From NCBI GenBank assembly GCA_964448135.1, contig CAYUVH010000034.1, positions 1 through 64,000 of the forward strand: DNA of 64,000 nucleotides. Direction: 5' to 3'. The stretch is from CAYUVH01 sp964448135 (GTDB lineage: Bacteria; Verrucomicrobiota; Verrucomicrobiia; Limisphaerales; UBA8199). The translations under genes were made by a program, and so were the position numbers. The notes under the pieces are model-generated. The model was given only the letters and a program-made list of their open reading frames with translations, did not search any database and was not told the origin of the DNA. This document shows, piece after piece, positions 33,963 through 43,430 of the stretch (its first letter is position 1; the number at the start of each line of letters is the position of its first letter).

Positions 33963-36647
33963 TTACGGAACCATCAGGCGGTAGAAGCGCTGCGGGGCGT
34001 CCGTCGGTGCGACATACGGGCTCGAGACGTCCTCCAGGACATGCCACGGCCCGTCCAGCGAGTCCGCGTATTGGAGGACACCGGCCCCGAACCATGAAAC
34101 ACCGATCTGCCCGTTGTTGATGCTGTAACTCAACTCTGGCGTGATGGTTGCCACCGGCGGCTCGTACGAACTCGGCGCGGGGCCGCTCGGCGTGGTCAGT
34201 TGAAACGCCGCGTTCATCGGCGCCCCGGCGAACCAGCTGCCCCCCGGATAGAACAGCGGGCTCCAGTGCGGTCCGATCAGGGTCGGGCTCCACTCGGCCG
34301 GCGCGCGGAACGGGCTGTTCGTGACCGCGGTCTTCCAGCCGAACCGATTGGTCGTGTAAGCAGTCACACTCATCCAGGTGTACTGGTTGGATTTGGCGAA
34401 ATAAGCGATGGATGGTGGAACGGCGAAATCATAGCGGAAGACTTTTGTGCCCGTGGCCAGAATGTTCGAGGCCGCGGTATTGTAGAATGGCGAGCTCTCG
34501 AGAGTTGCCACGAGCGTACTGGTGTACGCGCCACGACCGAACAACTGCCGCCAGGATTGCCAACCCGGCCGCGACGGAATGGTGTTAGTGCCGGGCACAT
34601 CGGTCCAGAATTTGAGTTCGAAGGTGACATTCGTGTCCACGATGTCATTGGTCCACGACCCCCAGATGCTGACGCCCGTGATCAGGGCGTTGCTCGAGCA
34701 AAAGAAATCATCCGCGACGGTCTGGCCCCCGCTGGGCGAGGTGGCCTGGATGTCCATGCCGTTGGTGGTCAACTGCGGCAGGGCGGTGAAGTTGGTTTGT
34801 TGCGGTGGCGGCGGGTTGCCGATGATGTCGAGCTCGCCAATCATGCCGATGCCGGAGTGAAGAAAAATGTGGCAATGAAAGACCCAGCGTCCAAGGCCGC
34901 CGCCATTGGTGGCCGTGCTGGTGCAGGGAGCGACCACGGGTCCGGGTGGGAATGAAGGGGCGCTGTCACAAATCCGGCCGCGGTCTTCCAGAAGCAACCG
35001 GTAGATGAGAGCCTGCCCTGGCTGGATATCCACCGTGTCCACGAATTCGTTGTAATTGTAACTGTATAATATGTTGGCATCCGTGGCGCCCACCATGGCC
35101 ACCGGCTGCATCGAAAAGCCGTGCAAATGGAAGGGGTGGACGCTCGGTCCGCCGCCCGTTTCGTTGCGAGCGGATAGTTGAATGAGATCGCCGATATGGG
35201 CGTAGAGGGTGCTGTTGGGACGATGGATGCTGAGAAAATCCCCGTTGCCGCTGTTGCCATCCAGTTCCGGGGCAACGCCATCAATGTTGGGAATCGAGTT
35301 GTAGGAGACGCCGCCAGAATCCACCGCCGCACCATTCTGGATGTGGATGGTTGGGTCGTTGGTTCCCGGCATGTTGATGGCGGCCGGATTGGTCAACGGC
35401 GACAGGTTGGTATTCGTCTTGATATTAAGAATGGTCTGACCGATCGCCGCGAGAATGGGCGTGCCGTTGGTAATGGGGGGCAGATTTACATTGGTGCCCT
35501 GGATCTTGAAATAAGCCACCGGGTAGTTGGCAGGGAGGTTTTGCGACAATTGGTACGGTTGGGGCAGTGGATTGCCGACCAGTTGGATGATATCGCCATT
35601 CGCCCCGGAGGGGACAATGATCGCATCCTCGCGTTCGCCGGAGCCGATATTGATTTCGCCGAGACTATAAAGGGTGTTCCAGCTCCCTTGCACGCCGCCC
35701 TCAAGCCTTGCGTATTCAAGGAGACCGCCCTGGCCGCCGATGCGGTACAGGTTACGGTCCAGGTTGGGGTTCCCATTGGTGAGCAGGGTGAGGCGGAAAT
35801 TCCGCGAAATGGCTTCGTTGAGGAGGCGCAGCCGGATTTTCGTTCCGGACTGGACGGTAAACATGGGTGTCTTGGCGACGGGGTCCGGCACCTGGCCATT
35901 CACGAGGATGCGCGAACCGGGCGTGCCGGACGCGCCGCAAAAGGCATTGCCGTTGCCGGGATTGGTATGACAGGCCGAGATGACCTGATTGAGCGTATAC
36001 CAGTTGCCCGCGACTTGTTTGCCAACCATTCCGGTGAGGGGATTCACCTCGATGTCACTCATGGCCAGGGTGTAACTGTTGGTTGGATCGGGCAGGACGC
36101 CGGAGCTAATGAGGTTGGATTCCCCGGGGTTGGCAATGATAATGACGCCATACATGCCCGCGAAGGTAGCGCTGCCAGGGGTCATGTGAGAATGGAACCA
36201 GAACAACCCGGGACGTGGCGCCACGAACTGATAATTGTAGCTCTGCCCCACCAACACGGCGTCCTGCGTGACGCCGGTGCCGTCGCTGTCATTGTCCAGT
36301 TCGATGCCGTGCCAGTGGATGCTGGAAGTCTCGTTGTTGTTGGTGGCGTTGTTCTTGTAATGGCAGATCATGGTCTGGCCGACATTCATACGGATGACGG
36401 GCACCGGCAGGCCGGCGGCTCCGGAGGGGGCCGGAAGGCGGTCGTCGCGGTACATCATCATGTGCACCGGGACGGCATTGGTGCCAATGGTGCAGTCAAT
36501 GTTGGTTGAGGTCAGATAGCACTCGAACGTGTTGGCCAGGGTGGAAACGTTCGTGACCATGAACAAGCCGGCCCGCGCGGTGGGCGCGAAGGTGCAGGCG
36601 AGCAGCACCGCGAGTGCGGCGAAGATCCGGATGGCGCAAGTTTTCAT
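33963..36647 (-). CDS. Secreted multicopper oxidase with C-terminal extension
   Basis: 894-residue exported multicopper oxidase. The signal peptide is MKTCAIRIFAALAVLLACTF. All four copper-binding motifs are present: HWHG (111-114), FHSH (151-154), HPFHLHG (about 502-508) and HCHIFLHSGIGM (about 589-600). The enzyme should therefore hold T1 and T2/T3 copper and oxidise a phenol, metal ion or similar using O2. After about residue 620 a 270-residue beta-rich region follows (VADDFFCSSNALITG, SIWGSWTNDIV, WMSVTAYTTNRFGWK), ending in WHVLEDVSSPYVAPTDAPQR and FYRLMVP. This looks like a DUF7901-type plus Fn3-like surface module. It overlaps the redoxin gene upstream by 4 bp (ATGA), so the two are translationally coupled. 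Confidence 0.95.
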   Translation of the reverse strand: MKTCAIRIFAALAVLLACTFAPTARAGLFMVTNVSTLANTFECYLTSTNIDCTIGTNAVPVHMMMYRDDRLPAPSGAAGLPVPVIRMNVGQTMICHYKNNATNNNETSSIHWHGIELDNDSDGTGVTQDAVLVGQSYNYQFVAPRPGLFWFHSHMTPGSATFAGMYGVIIIANPGESNLISSGVLPDPTNSYTLAMSDIEVNPLTGMVGKQVAGNWYTLNQVISACHTNPGNGNAFCGASGTPGSRILVNGQVPDPVAKTPMFTVQSGTKIRLRLLNEAISRNFRLTLLTNGNPNLDRNLYRIGGQGGLLEYARLEGGVQGSWNTLYSLGEINIGSGEREDAIIVPSGANGDIIQLVGNPLPQPYQLSQNLPANYPVAYFKIQGTNVNLPPITNGTPILAAIGQTILNIKTNTNLSPLTNPAAINMPGTNDPTIHIQNGAAVDSGGVSYNSIPNIDGVAPELDGNSGNGDFLSIHRPNSTLYAHIGDLIQLSARNETGGGPSVHPFHLHGFSMQPVAMVGATDANILYSYNYNEFVDTVDIQPGQALIYRLLLEDRGRICDSAPSFPPGPVVAPCTSTATNGGGLGRWVFHCHIFLHSGIGMIGELDIIGNPPPPQQTNFTALPQLTTNGMDIQATSPSGGQTVADDFFCSSNALITGVSIWGSWTNDIVDTNVTFELKFWTDVPGTNTIPSRPGWQSWRQLFGRGAYTSTLVATLESSPFYNTAASNILATGTKVFRYDFAVPPSIAYFAKSNQYTWMSVTAYTTNRFGWKTAVTNSPFRAPAEWSPTLIGPHWSPLFYPGGSWFAGAPMNAAFQLTTPSGPAPSSYEPPVATITPELSYSINNGQIGVSWFGAGVLQYADSLDGPWHVLEDVSSPYVAPTDAPQRFYRLMVP

Positions 36648-37249
36648 CGTTTGGTGACTCCAGTTTCGATTTTGGCTTCATTCAGGGCCTTGACCAGTTG
36701 CTCCACGGCGGGACGCTCATCCGCATCCAATATCCCCAACCGGGAGCGGACGATCCCCTGCCCATCTATTACGAACGTGCAGTGATTGGCGCTGCCCACC
36801 GACTTGCCGGTGGTGTCGGGGTTGCGGATGTGATAGGCGTCAATCGTCTTGCTGGTGAAATCAGAGAGGAGCGGATAAGTAATGCGCTGGTTTTTGGCGA
36901 AGCGCTTCAGAATTGCCTCCGGGTCATAACTTACCGCGACGACGCGCCCCCCGGTGGCTTCGATTTCCCTGAGGTTGCGCTGGATCTTGGTGAGCTGCAG
37001 TTTGCAATAAAGGCACCAATCGGCGGAGCGATAAAAGACCACGGCGACCGGCCCATGTTTCAGCAAATCCTTGAGCGAAACTTCCTGTCCATTCTGATCC
37101 GCGAGTTTGAAATCCGGGGCTTTGTCTCCAACCCACAACTCGACCGCCTTGGTTTCGGGCAAGGCCTGGGCAAACAAATGACACGGCACAGCCAGCAAGG
37201 CGAGAGCAGTGAATCCGATCCAGCCCAAATAACTGATTGTTCGCTTCAT
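36644..37249 (-). CDS. Exported peroxiredoxin/redoxin-like protein
   Basis: 201-residue exported thioredoxin-fold protein. The start at 37249 gives the signal MKRTISYLGWIGFTALALLA. The fold is recognisable from GDKAPDFKLADQNGQEVSLK and the redox centre FYRSADWCLYCKLQL (CxxC), then VVAVSYDPEAILKRFAKNQ and FVIDGQGIVRSRLG. It resembles AhpC/TSA-like redoxins with a CxxC active site. Its stop overlaps the start of the multicopper oxidase gene, and it follows 32 bp after the PEP-CTERM gene, suggesting a three-gene operon. A role in copper or cysteine redox maintenance of the oxidase is an inference. Confidence 0.9.
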   Translation of the reverse strand: MKRTISYLGWIGFTALALLAVPCHLFAQALPETKAVELWVGDKAPDFKLADQNGQEVSLKDLLKHGPVAVVFYRSADWCLYCKLQLTKIQRNLREIEATGGRVVAVSYDPEAILKRFAKNQRITYPLLSDFTSKTIDAYHIRNPDTTGKSVGSANHCTFVIDGQGIVRSRLGILDADERPAVEQLVKALNEAKIETGVTKR

Positions 37250-37281
37250 CTCGTGCCTGGTGAGGTGGATTGCACTGACAT

Positions 37282-37866
37282 CTAGCCTCGCGAGGCATTG
37301 CGGCGACAACGGTTCCAGCCAAAAACGGCAAGGCCCGCCAGCAATACCAACCCCGCCGAAGGCTCCGGAATCAGCGTCCAAAATTGATAGGTCGGCGCCG
37401 TCGCGTCATAGCCCGGATTGCCCACCCCCGGTGCGTAGTCCGCGATCAGGAAGGGCAATACGTCCGTATGTTGGAAAACAAAGAACGGGTTGACGAACGG
37501 ATCCGGCGGCCCCGGCGTCACCGCCGGCGAATTATACCCGTCGTCATTGCTGGAATAGAAAATCAGGTGGCCCGCCCCGTCGAACCGCAGCACATACGTG
37601 ATCGGGCTGCCGGACTCGAATGGATTCTGAACCAGCACGTCCCCCGCCGTGCCCAGAAAAGGGATATTGTAGTAAAGCACGTTCCAATTCTGGAGGCCGC
37701 CCGAGCTGATCGTCGGGTCGGTCCCGATCGTGTAGGACAGGCTGCCCATGCCCCCATTCGTCTGGCTGTTGCCAAACTCATCCACCTTGATCGTCTGGGC
37801 GTCGGCGCCCCCCGCCGCCAACAGCATTATCGTGCAAATCAACAAACCTTGAATTGGGTGTTTCAT
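37282..37866 (-). CDS. PEP-CTERM sorting domain protein
   Basis: 194-residue exported protein. The signal peptide is MKHPIQGLLICTIMLLAAGG. The body is rich in Gly, Asn and Ser with beta-like strands. The C-terminus IPEPSAGLVLLAGLAVFGWN followed by RCRRN is a textbook PEP-CTERM sorting signal, recognised by exosortase. It is the upstream member of the redoxin/multicopper oxidase cluster. Probably surface or exopolysaccharide-associated. Confidence 0.92.
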   Translation of the reverse strand: MKHPIQGLLICTIMLLAAGGADAQTIKVDEFGNSQTNGGMGSLSYTIGTDPTISSGGLQNWNVLYYNIPFLGTAGDVLVQNPFESGSPITYVLRFDGAGHLIFYSSNDDGYNSPAVTPGPPDPFVNPFFVFQHTDVLPFLIADYAPGVGNPGYDATAPTYQFWTLIPEPSAGLVLLAGLAVFGWNRCRRNASRG

Positions 37867-38305
37867 AGGAATTGGTGCCGGGTTAGGGATCGAAATTCTC
37901 TCGTAAAAAAAGGGATCGGGACAAAACCCATCCGGGTTTTCGACGGCTGGCCCGCCAATGAAAAATGGCAGTTGGTCGTGGTCACGGGGCGCTGATTGAA
38001 AGTATTAGAAAATCAAACCCTGATTTCTGTCAACGTAAATTGCTGTCGATCCGCCAAAAAATGTGTGCCCTGCCTCGGCCCACCCATCCCTCGCCGGTCG
38101 GGGCCTCCCCGCTGAGCGGGAGAAAAGTCACCTCCTGACGAGTTTTATCGCCCTGCTCCCCACCACGGGATTCATTGACAACTTCGCGTCCGCTGACCTA
38201 CAGTCCGCGCCGTCGTTAAGCCATGAAAATGGCCTCGCGAGGCGGAAAGATGCTTCGCTTTGAAATCTAAAATCCAGAATCAAAACCGCTCCCGAATCCC
38301 GCTCC
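37867..38305. other. Intergenic region, nothing recognised
   Basis: No gene found between the divergent PEP-CTERM and acyl carrier protein genes. The 5' signals of both units should be here, but I could not identify a convincing promoter. Confidence 0.5.
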
Positions 38306-38560
38306 ATGGTTGAAACCGCCAAAATCGAAACCGACCTGCTCGCGTTCATCAAACGCGAGGTCTTCGCCCCTTCGGTCGAGGTCACCCTGGACACCGATCT
38401 GGTGGGCGCGGGCTTTGATTCCATGTCCCTGGTCCGCGTGCTCCTGTTTGTGGAACAAACCTACGGCATGTGGGTGCCCGAATCCGAGATCACCCCCGAG
38501 GCCCTCCAAAACCTCCGCTCCCTCGCCGCCACCATCGGGCGACTGGTCAACAAGACGTAG
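38306..38560 (+). CDS. Acyl carrier protein
   Basis: 84-residue acyl carrier protein. The phosphopantetheine attachment site is GAGFDSMSLVRVL, with Ser39. It has four-helix spacing and the C-terminal LRSLAATIGRLVN helix. It is the first gene of a lipid-assembly cluster, not near fab genes, so it is likely a dedicated carrier. It shows typical ACP composition (acidic, Leu/Val-rich) and is full length. Confidence 0.92.
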   Translation: MVETAKIETDLLAFIKREVFAPSVEVTLDTDLVGAGFDSMSLVRVLLFVEQTYGMWVPESEITPEALQNLRSLAATIGRLVNKT

Positions 38561-38698
38561 GATGTGGACCCTCCCCTGTAGTCCGCAAACGTCAGCAGTG
38601 TCGAAGTTTGGAGTTTGGAGTTTGAAGTTTATCTGGCCTGCCGCGCCGAAGCGTCCTCGCGAAGGCAGGTGCTTGGTCCTTGGTCCTTGGTCGTTCGC

Positions 38699-39973
38699 AT
38701 GAGCCCACCCCGCCATTATCTCAGCGGCTGCGATTACGTCATGCTGGCGCTGGACTACGAAATGCGGAAGCACGGGTATCCGGGCAATTCGTGTCAGATC
38801 ATCCTGGACTTGGTCTCGCCCGTTTCTCCGACGGCCATGCGCGAGCGGGCGGCCGAAATCGCCCGCGCCTATCCCGAGCTCAACTCACGCCGGCGCGGAA
38901 GGCTTCGTCCCTACTGGAAATTGCCGCGTGGCGCGGCGCGTCCGCCCGAAGTGCGCGTGCATCGCGCCGGCCCGGACGCGGTGCAACAGGTAATGAACAC
39001 GCCGTTGCGCCCCAAGCTCGGCGAACAGGCCCGGTTCGATTTGATCGAGCAGGACGGCCAGGCCTCGCGGGTAATCTTCACCTGGGCCCACTCGTTCATG
39101 GACGCGCCCAGCGCGGAAAACTTTCTAGCCGTGTTCGGGCGCAACGACATCCCGCTGCCGAAGGCCCACCTGCCGCCTCCGCCCCGGCCGCCAATGTCCT
39201 GGCGGACGCGGATAAAGCTGTCGTGGAAACATATCCGGCAGTATGAGGAATTCAGCAAAAACGCCCCCAAATCGCCAGGCGTGCGACGACCGCAAGAACC
39301 GCACATGGTGCAATATCGGTTGGAGCGTTTCACGCCCGAGGAAACGAAAACCATCCGGGCGAACAGCGTGAAACATTGCGGCATGCTCCGCGAGGCGCAG
39401 TTCCATGCGGCGGTCGCCACCCTGGAATTGCACCGGCTGCACCAGCGCATCGGCCGCCCCAGCCCGAGCTACGTCATCCCCGTGCCGGTGGCGCTGCGCC
39501 CCAAGGGCACCGTCGAGCCGCTGTTCAGCAACCAGGTCACGATGTTGATGCTGCAGCTTTTGCCCGCGCAGCTGGTGGATATCAAAACCGCGGCGGATGC
39601 GATCAAGGAACAAACCGCCGCCGCCATGCGCACGGGCATGGTGGACACCGGCCGGCTGTTCATGGAAACCTTGCGCTTCCTGCCCATGCCGATTTACATG
39701 GGCTTTGCGAAGCAATCGCTGAAAGGTGAAATTTCGTCGCTGTATTACGGCAACACCGCCGCCGTCAGTCCGCTGCTCACGTCGTTCATGGGCGCGGGCA
39801 TCGAGGAATTCACCCATATTGCCGCGGTCCCGCCCTCGCCCGGCATTGGCTCCATCTTCTACTATTTCAAGGGTGAGATGCGCATAAGCGTCCTGAATCT
39901 CGCGCCGGTGTTGAGCGAAGCGGAAGCCGCGGAATTCGCCGCCGGTCTCCGCGCGCGATTGCTCCAGCCGTGA
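38699..39973 (+). CDS. HxxxD-type acyltransferase (condensation-domain superfamily)
   Basis: 424-residue enzyme. ATG 38699 (MSPPRHYLSG) is the natural start; upstream frame is not protein-like. The catalytic motif HSFMDA (His131 to Asp135, HxxxD) is preceded by IFTWA, as in the condensation/wax-ester-synthase superfamily. The C-terminal half has a second domain with LFSNQVTMLMLQLLP and the structural segment YGNTAAVSP, typical of the superfamily. It should transfer an acyl group from CoA or ACP to an alcohol or amine. The next gene starts in a 4-bp GTGA overlap. Confidence 0.85.
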   Translation: MSPPRHYLSGCDYVMLALDYEMRKHGYPGNSCQIILDLVSPVSPTAMRERAAEIARAYPELNSRRRGRLRPYWKLPRGAARPPEVRVHRAGPDAVQQVMNTPLRPKLGEQARFDLIEQDGQASRVIFTWAHSFMDAPSAENFLAVFGRNDIPLPKAHLPPPPRPPMSWRTRIKLSWKHIRQYEEFSKNAPKSPGVRRPQEPHMVQYRLERFTPEETKTIRANSVKHCGMLREAQFHAAVATLELHRLHQRIGRPSPSYVIPVPVALRPKGTVEPLFSNQVTMLMLQLLPAQLVDIKTAADAIKEQTAAAMRTGMVDTGRLFMETLRFLPMPIYMGFAKQSLKGEISSLYYGNTAAVSPLLTSFMGAGIEEFTHIAAVPPSPGIGSIFYYFKGEMRISVLNLAPVLSEAEAAEFAAGLRARLLQP

Positions 39974-41055
39974 GCACGCGGGCGGACATCGTGGTGGTCG
40001 GCGCGGGAGCGGCGGGCATCGCGGCCGCCATCTCCGCCGCGCGAGCCGGAGCCACCACCATCCTGATGGACCAACGTCCCGGACCCGGCGGCACCGGCGG
40101 ATTCAGCGGACTGACTACCCTCTGCGGCCTTTACGACAGCAAAGGCGAATTCCTCGTCACCGGCCTGGCGCGGGAGTTCGCCGCAAAAGTCGCCGAAGCG
40201 CCGCCCTTGCGCATGGGCCGGGTCTGGGTGCTGCCCTACCGACCGGAACGCTTTCGCGAAATCGCAGCGACAATGATCGCTTCGGAGCCAAACCTGACCG
40301 TTCGGTGGAACGAGAGCCTGGGCGAGGTGAAAGTGGAAGACGGGCGAATCGCGCAATTGAACGAGACTGAAACCAAAGCGGTGATTGATTGCTCGGGCAC
40401 CGCGGAAGTCGCGCGCGCCGCCGGCGCCAAATGCCTTGCCACCGACGAGCGGACGCAATCACCCGCCATCATCTTTCCGCTTCATGGCGTAACAATAGAC
40501 CTGCGTGACGCCGCCTCGGTCACACGCGCGCTGTTGCCGCTGGCGCGGGCGGGGATACCGCCGCTGCATTTTCAACCGAGTCTCGAGCCCGGAGTCGTGT
40601 CCGTGAAATTTACGGGAACGGCGGAACAGGTTCCCCAGGTAATCGAACAATTGCGCCGCAGCGTGACGGGTTTTGAAAATTGCCTGACACCGGTTTCAGA
40701 ATTCACCCCCGCGCGCCGCGCTGGCCGCATGATTATCGGCCCCTATGTGCTGACCGGCGAGGACGTGCTGGGCGCGCGCAAATTTCCGGACGCGGTCGCG
40801 CAATGCGCCTGGCCGATCGAGGAATGGGGCACCGATGGCATGGCGCGGCTGCGATACCTGCCCGACGGTGAGCATTACGAAATCACGGCGGAGGCGTTGC
40901 GTTCCACGGACGTGCAAAATCTCTTCATGGCCGGCAAAACGATCAGCGCCGACGAGGCCGCCATCGGCAGCGCGCGGGTGATGGGTTGTTGCCTGGCGAC
41001 CGGCGCGGCGGCTGGCCTTCTGGCGGCCAGGTGGGTAAGCTCTTCGGACTGCTGA
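39970..41055 (+). CDS. FAD-dependent oxidoreductase
   Basis: 361-residue flavoprotein, starting at GTG 39970 in overlap with the acyltransferase stop. The N-terminal dinucleotide-binding motif is DIVVVGAGAAGIAAAISAAR (GxGxxG at 11-16) with an acidic end (MDQRPGPGGTG). The C-terminal FAD motif is around LFMAGKTISADEAAIGSARV. It belongs to the FAD_oxidored / FAD-dependent dehydrogenase group. Being in a lipid cluster, it could oxidise or desaturate an intermediate. Substrate unknown. Confidence 0.88.
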   Translation: MSTRADIVVVGAGAAGIAAAISAARAGATTILMDQRPGPGGTGGFSGLTTLCGLYDSKGEFLVTGLAREFAAKVAEAPPLRMGRVWVLPYRPERFREIAATMIASEPNLTVRWNESLGEVKVEDGRIAQLNETETKAVIDCSGTAEVARAAGAKCLATDERTQSPAIIFPLHGVTIDLRDAASVTRALLPLARAGIPPLHFQPSLEPGVVSVKFTGTAEQVPQVIEQLRRSVTGFENCLTPVSEFTPARRAGRMIIGPYVLTGEDVLGARKFPDAVAQCAWPIEEWGTDGMARLRYLPDGEHYEITAEALRSTDVQNLFMAGKTISADEAAIGSARVMGCCLATGAAAGLLAARWVSSSDC

Positions 41056-41063
41056 CCGCCGGA

Positions 41064-42290
41064 ATGACTGAAATGACAAAAGCCGCCGGGCGGGCCTGGG
41101 CGGAGACCTTCCGTTACGCGGCCCGCCATTCGCCCTACTACCGCAAACTGTTTCGCGGTGTGCGCGGCGTGCCTTCCCTCAGCGCCGTCCCGTGCGTGGA
41201 CAAACAGACGATTTCCAAACGCAACGCGGAGTTTCTCTGCGTTCCTCGCGAGCGGATTGCGGAGATTGTGAGCACCAGCGGCACGACGGGGCATCCCCTG
41301 CTCTGGATGCTGACGGAAGCGGATTTGCGGCGGCTGGGCACGAACGAACGCCTCTCGTTCGAATGCGCGGGACTTACCGCGAAGGACACCGTGCTGGTGG
41401 CGGTGGCCATGGATCGCTGTTTCATCGCCGGGCTGGCTTACTCACTGGGTTTGCGCGAATTGGGCTGCGCCGCCGTGCGCGTGGGGCCGGGTTCGCCCGC
41501 GCTCGCCTTGGAAATGATCGAACGCACGCGGCCCACGGCTATCGTCGGCGTGCCGTCTTATCTGCGCGTAATCGCAGCGAAGGCGCGGGAGGCCGGGTTC
41601 ATCTTGAAGCGCGCCGGGGTGCGCAAGGCGGTGTGCATCGGCGAACCGGTGCGTGACCGGTCGTTCGCTTTGAATGCCGCCGGCGCAGACATTGAAGCAG
41701 AGTGGGGCGCAAAGATTTATTCCACGTATGGAGTCACGGAGTTGGCCAACGCGCTTTGCGAATGTGACGCAGGTGTCGGCGGCCATCTTCACGAGGAGAT
41801 GCTGTATCTCGAAATTCTGGACGACGACGGTCGCGCCGTCCCCGAAGGCGAGCCAGGTGAAGTGGTGGCCACTACTTTTGGCGTCGAAGCCATGCCGTTG
41901 ATTCGCTATCGCACCGGCGATTGCGCCGCGATGTTCACCGGGCGGTGCAAGTGCGGACGCCGGACACCACGGCTGGGGCCGATCATCGGCCGCAAAAACC
42001 AGAAGCTGAAATTCAAGGGTGCGTCGCTGTTCCCCTCGACTTTGCAGACGGTGTTGGAGCAGGTTAAGGGCGTGGAATCGTATGTGATTGTCGCGCGGGC
42101 CGAGAACGAACTCTCGGACTCGATCGAAGTTTTAGTGCACGGCACCGCGCCGGTGGCGTTGCTGCGCGAAGCATTGCAGGCGCGCTCGCGCATCACGCCG
42201 GCAATCCGCCGCGCGCCGCGCGCGGAAATCGAGGCGCTGCAGATGCCACCCCAGGCGCGTAAACGCCGGACTTTTGTTGACCTGCGGTGA
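41064..42290 (+). CDS. PaaK-like AMP-dependent ligase (acyl adenylating enzyme)
   Basis: 408-residue adenylate-forming enzyme of the phenylacetate-CoA ligase group. ATG 41064 is 8 bp after the previous stop. Core motifs are VSTSGTTGHPL (A3, residues 69-79), STYGVTELA (A5-like), MPLIRYRTGDCA (A7-like) with CKCGRRTPR and the GRKNQKLKFKG A8-like hinge. It should activate a carboxylic (possibly aromatic) acid to acyl-adenylate and CoA or ACP thioester. Its position downstream of an ACP suggests loading onto that carrier. It overlaps the next gene by 4 bp. Confidence 0.9.
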   Translation: MTEMTKAAGRAWAETFRYAARHSPYYRKLFRGVRGVPSLSAVPCVDKQTISKRNAEFLCVPRERIAEIVSTSGTTGHPLLWMLTEADLRRLGTNERLSFECAGLTAKDTVLVAVAMDRCFIAGLAYSLGLRELGCAAVRVGPGSPALALEMIERTRPTAIVGVPSYLRVIAAKAREAGFILKRAGVRKAVCIGEPVRDRSFALNAAGADIEAEWGAKIYSTYGVTELANALCECDAGVGGHLHEEMLYLEILDDDGRAVPEGEPGEVVATTFGVEAMPLIRYRTGDCAAMFTGRCKCGRRTPRLGPIIGRKNQKLKFKGASLFPSTLQTVLEQVKGVESYVIVARAENELSDSIEVLVHGTAPVALLREALQARSRITPAIRRAPRAEIEALQMPPQARKRRTFVDLR

Positions 42291-43411
42291 AACCCTGCAT
42301 TCTCATCCCCTGCTACAATCATCCCGGCACCGTTGCCGAGGTGGCCAAAGCCGCGCGCGCGCACGGCCCGGTGATCATTGTGGACGACGGCTCGACCGAA
42401 CCCGTGCCCCAACTGCCGGATTGCCAGGTCATCCGCCTGCCGGAGAATCGCGGCAAGGGCGCCGCGTTGCGCGCCGGGTTCGCGGCCGCGGCCGAGGCCG
42501 GCTTCACGCACGCGATTACAGTGGACGCCGACGGCCAGCATGACCCGGAATACCTGCCCGATTTTCTGGCCGCGGCCGAAAAACAACCGGACGCGTTCAT
42601 TTTGGGCGTGCGCGACTTTTACGCCTCGGGCACGCCGGCGGGACGACGTCGCTCCAACGCGGTTTCCACGTTCTGGTTTCGCGTCGAATCCGGCGTGCGG
42701 CTGGGCGACACGCAATGCGGTTTTCGTTGTTACCCCCTCGACTTGGTAAAGAAGCTTCGCATTCGTTCCTCGCGTTACGCCTATGAACTGGAATTCATGG
42801 TCCGCACCGCCTGGCTGGGCGTGCCGATCGTCCCGGTGAACATGGTCTGCACTTACCGGCCCGAACACATTCTGCAATCTCATTTCCGTCCGGTCCTCGA
42901 TCTGGCGCACATTACGATTATGAACATCGGTCTCGTGCTGCAGTCGTGGATCGTGCCACGGCCGGTGCGCATCGCGTGGTCCAAGGGAGAGCGCTGGGGC
43001 TGGCTGCGGACGGTGAAAGCTTTTTTCTCCGAGCACGCCCACCAACCCGGGCGGCTGGCCTGCGCGGTGGGTCTCGGACTCTTTTGCGGCATCGCGCCGT
43101 TCTGGGGCTGCCAGATGTTGGTAGCGGGAACGCTCGCGCATTGGCTTCGCTTGAACAAAGCGATCGCGTTGGTGGCGAGCAACATCTCCATCTTCCCGCT
43201 CACGCCGTTCGTCTGGTACAGCGGCCTGGCGCTGGGACACTGGATGTTCACCGGCCAGGTGCTGCACGTCGCGGCGCAGGAAGTCACGCGCACCCTGCTC
43301 GCAAGTTATCTCTGGCAATTCCTCGTGGGCAGTGTCGCCTTGGGCGCGCTGGTGGGGGTCATCGGCCTCGCCACCACTTACGGCGTCGCGAAACTATGGC
43401 GGCACGCTTGA
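42287..43411 (+). CDS. GT2 glycosyltransferase fused to DUF2062
   Basis: 374-residue membrane-associated protein, with a GTG start at 42287 overlapping the previous stop. The N-terminal GT-A domain of family 2 has DDGSTE (33-38), RGKGAALRAGF and VDADGQHDP. It resembles dolichol-phosphate mannose synthase-like enzymes. The C-terminal 140 residues (from about ACAVGLGLFCGIAPFWGCQM) match DUF2062, a hydrophobic domain. The same fusion occurs in aryl-polyene and flexirubin-type clusters. It probably glycosylates or modifies a lipid-linked intermediate. Confidence 0.9.
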   Translation: MKPCILIPCYNHPGTVAEVAKAARAHGPVIIVDDGSTEPVPQLPDCQVIRLPENRGKGAALRAGFAAAAEAGFTHAITVDADGQHDPEYLPDFLAAAEKQPDAFILGVRDFYASGTPAGRRRSNAVSTFWFRVESGVRLGDTQCGFRCYPLDLVKKLRIRSSRYAYELEFMVRTAWLGVPIVPVNMVCTYRPEHILQSHFRPVLDLAHITIMNIGLVLQSWIVPRPVRIAWSKGERWGWLRTVKAFFSEHAHQPGRLACAVGLGLFCGIAPFWGCQMLVAGTLAHWLRLNKAIALVASNISIFPLTPFVWYSGLALGHWMFTGQVLHVAAQEVTRTLLASYLWQFLVGSVALGALVGVIGLATTYGVAKLWRHA

Positions 43412-43430
43412 GTTCCTTCCCGCTCCCGCG

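Noticed and set aside
35178..36509. 443-codon plus-strand frame
   Set aside because: Antisense shadow of the multicopper oxidase.
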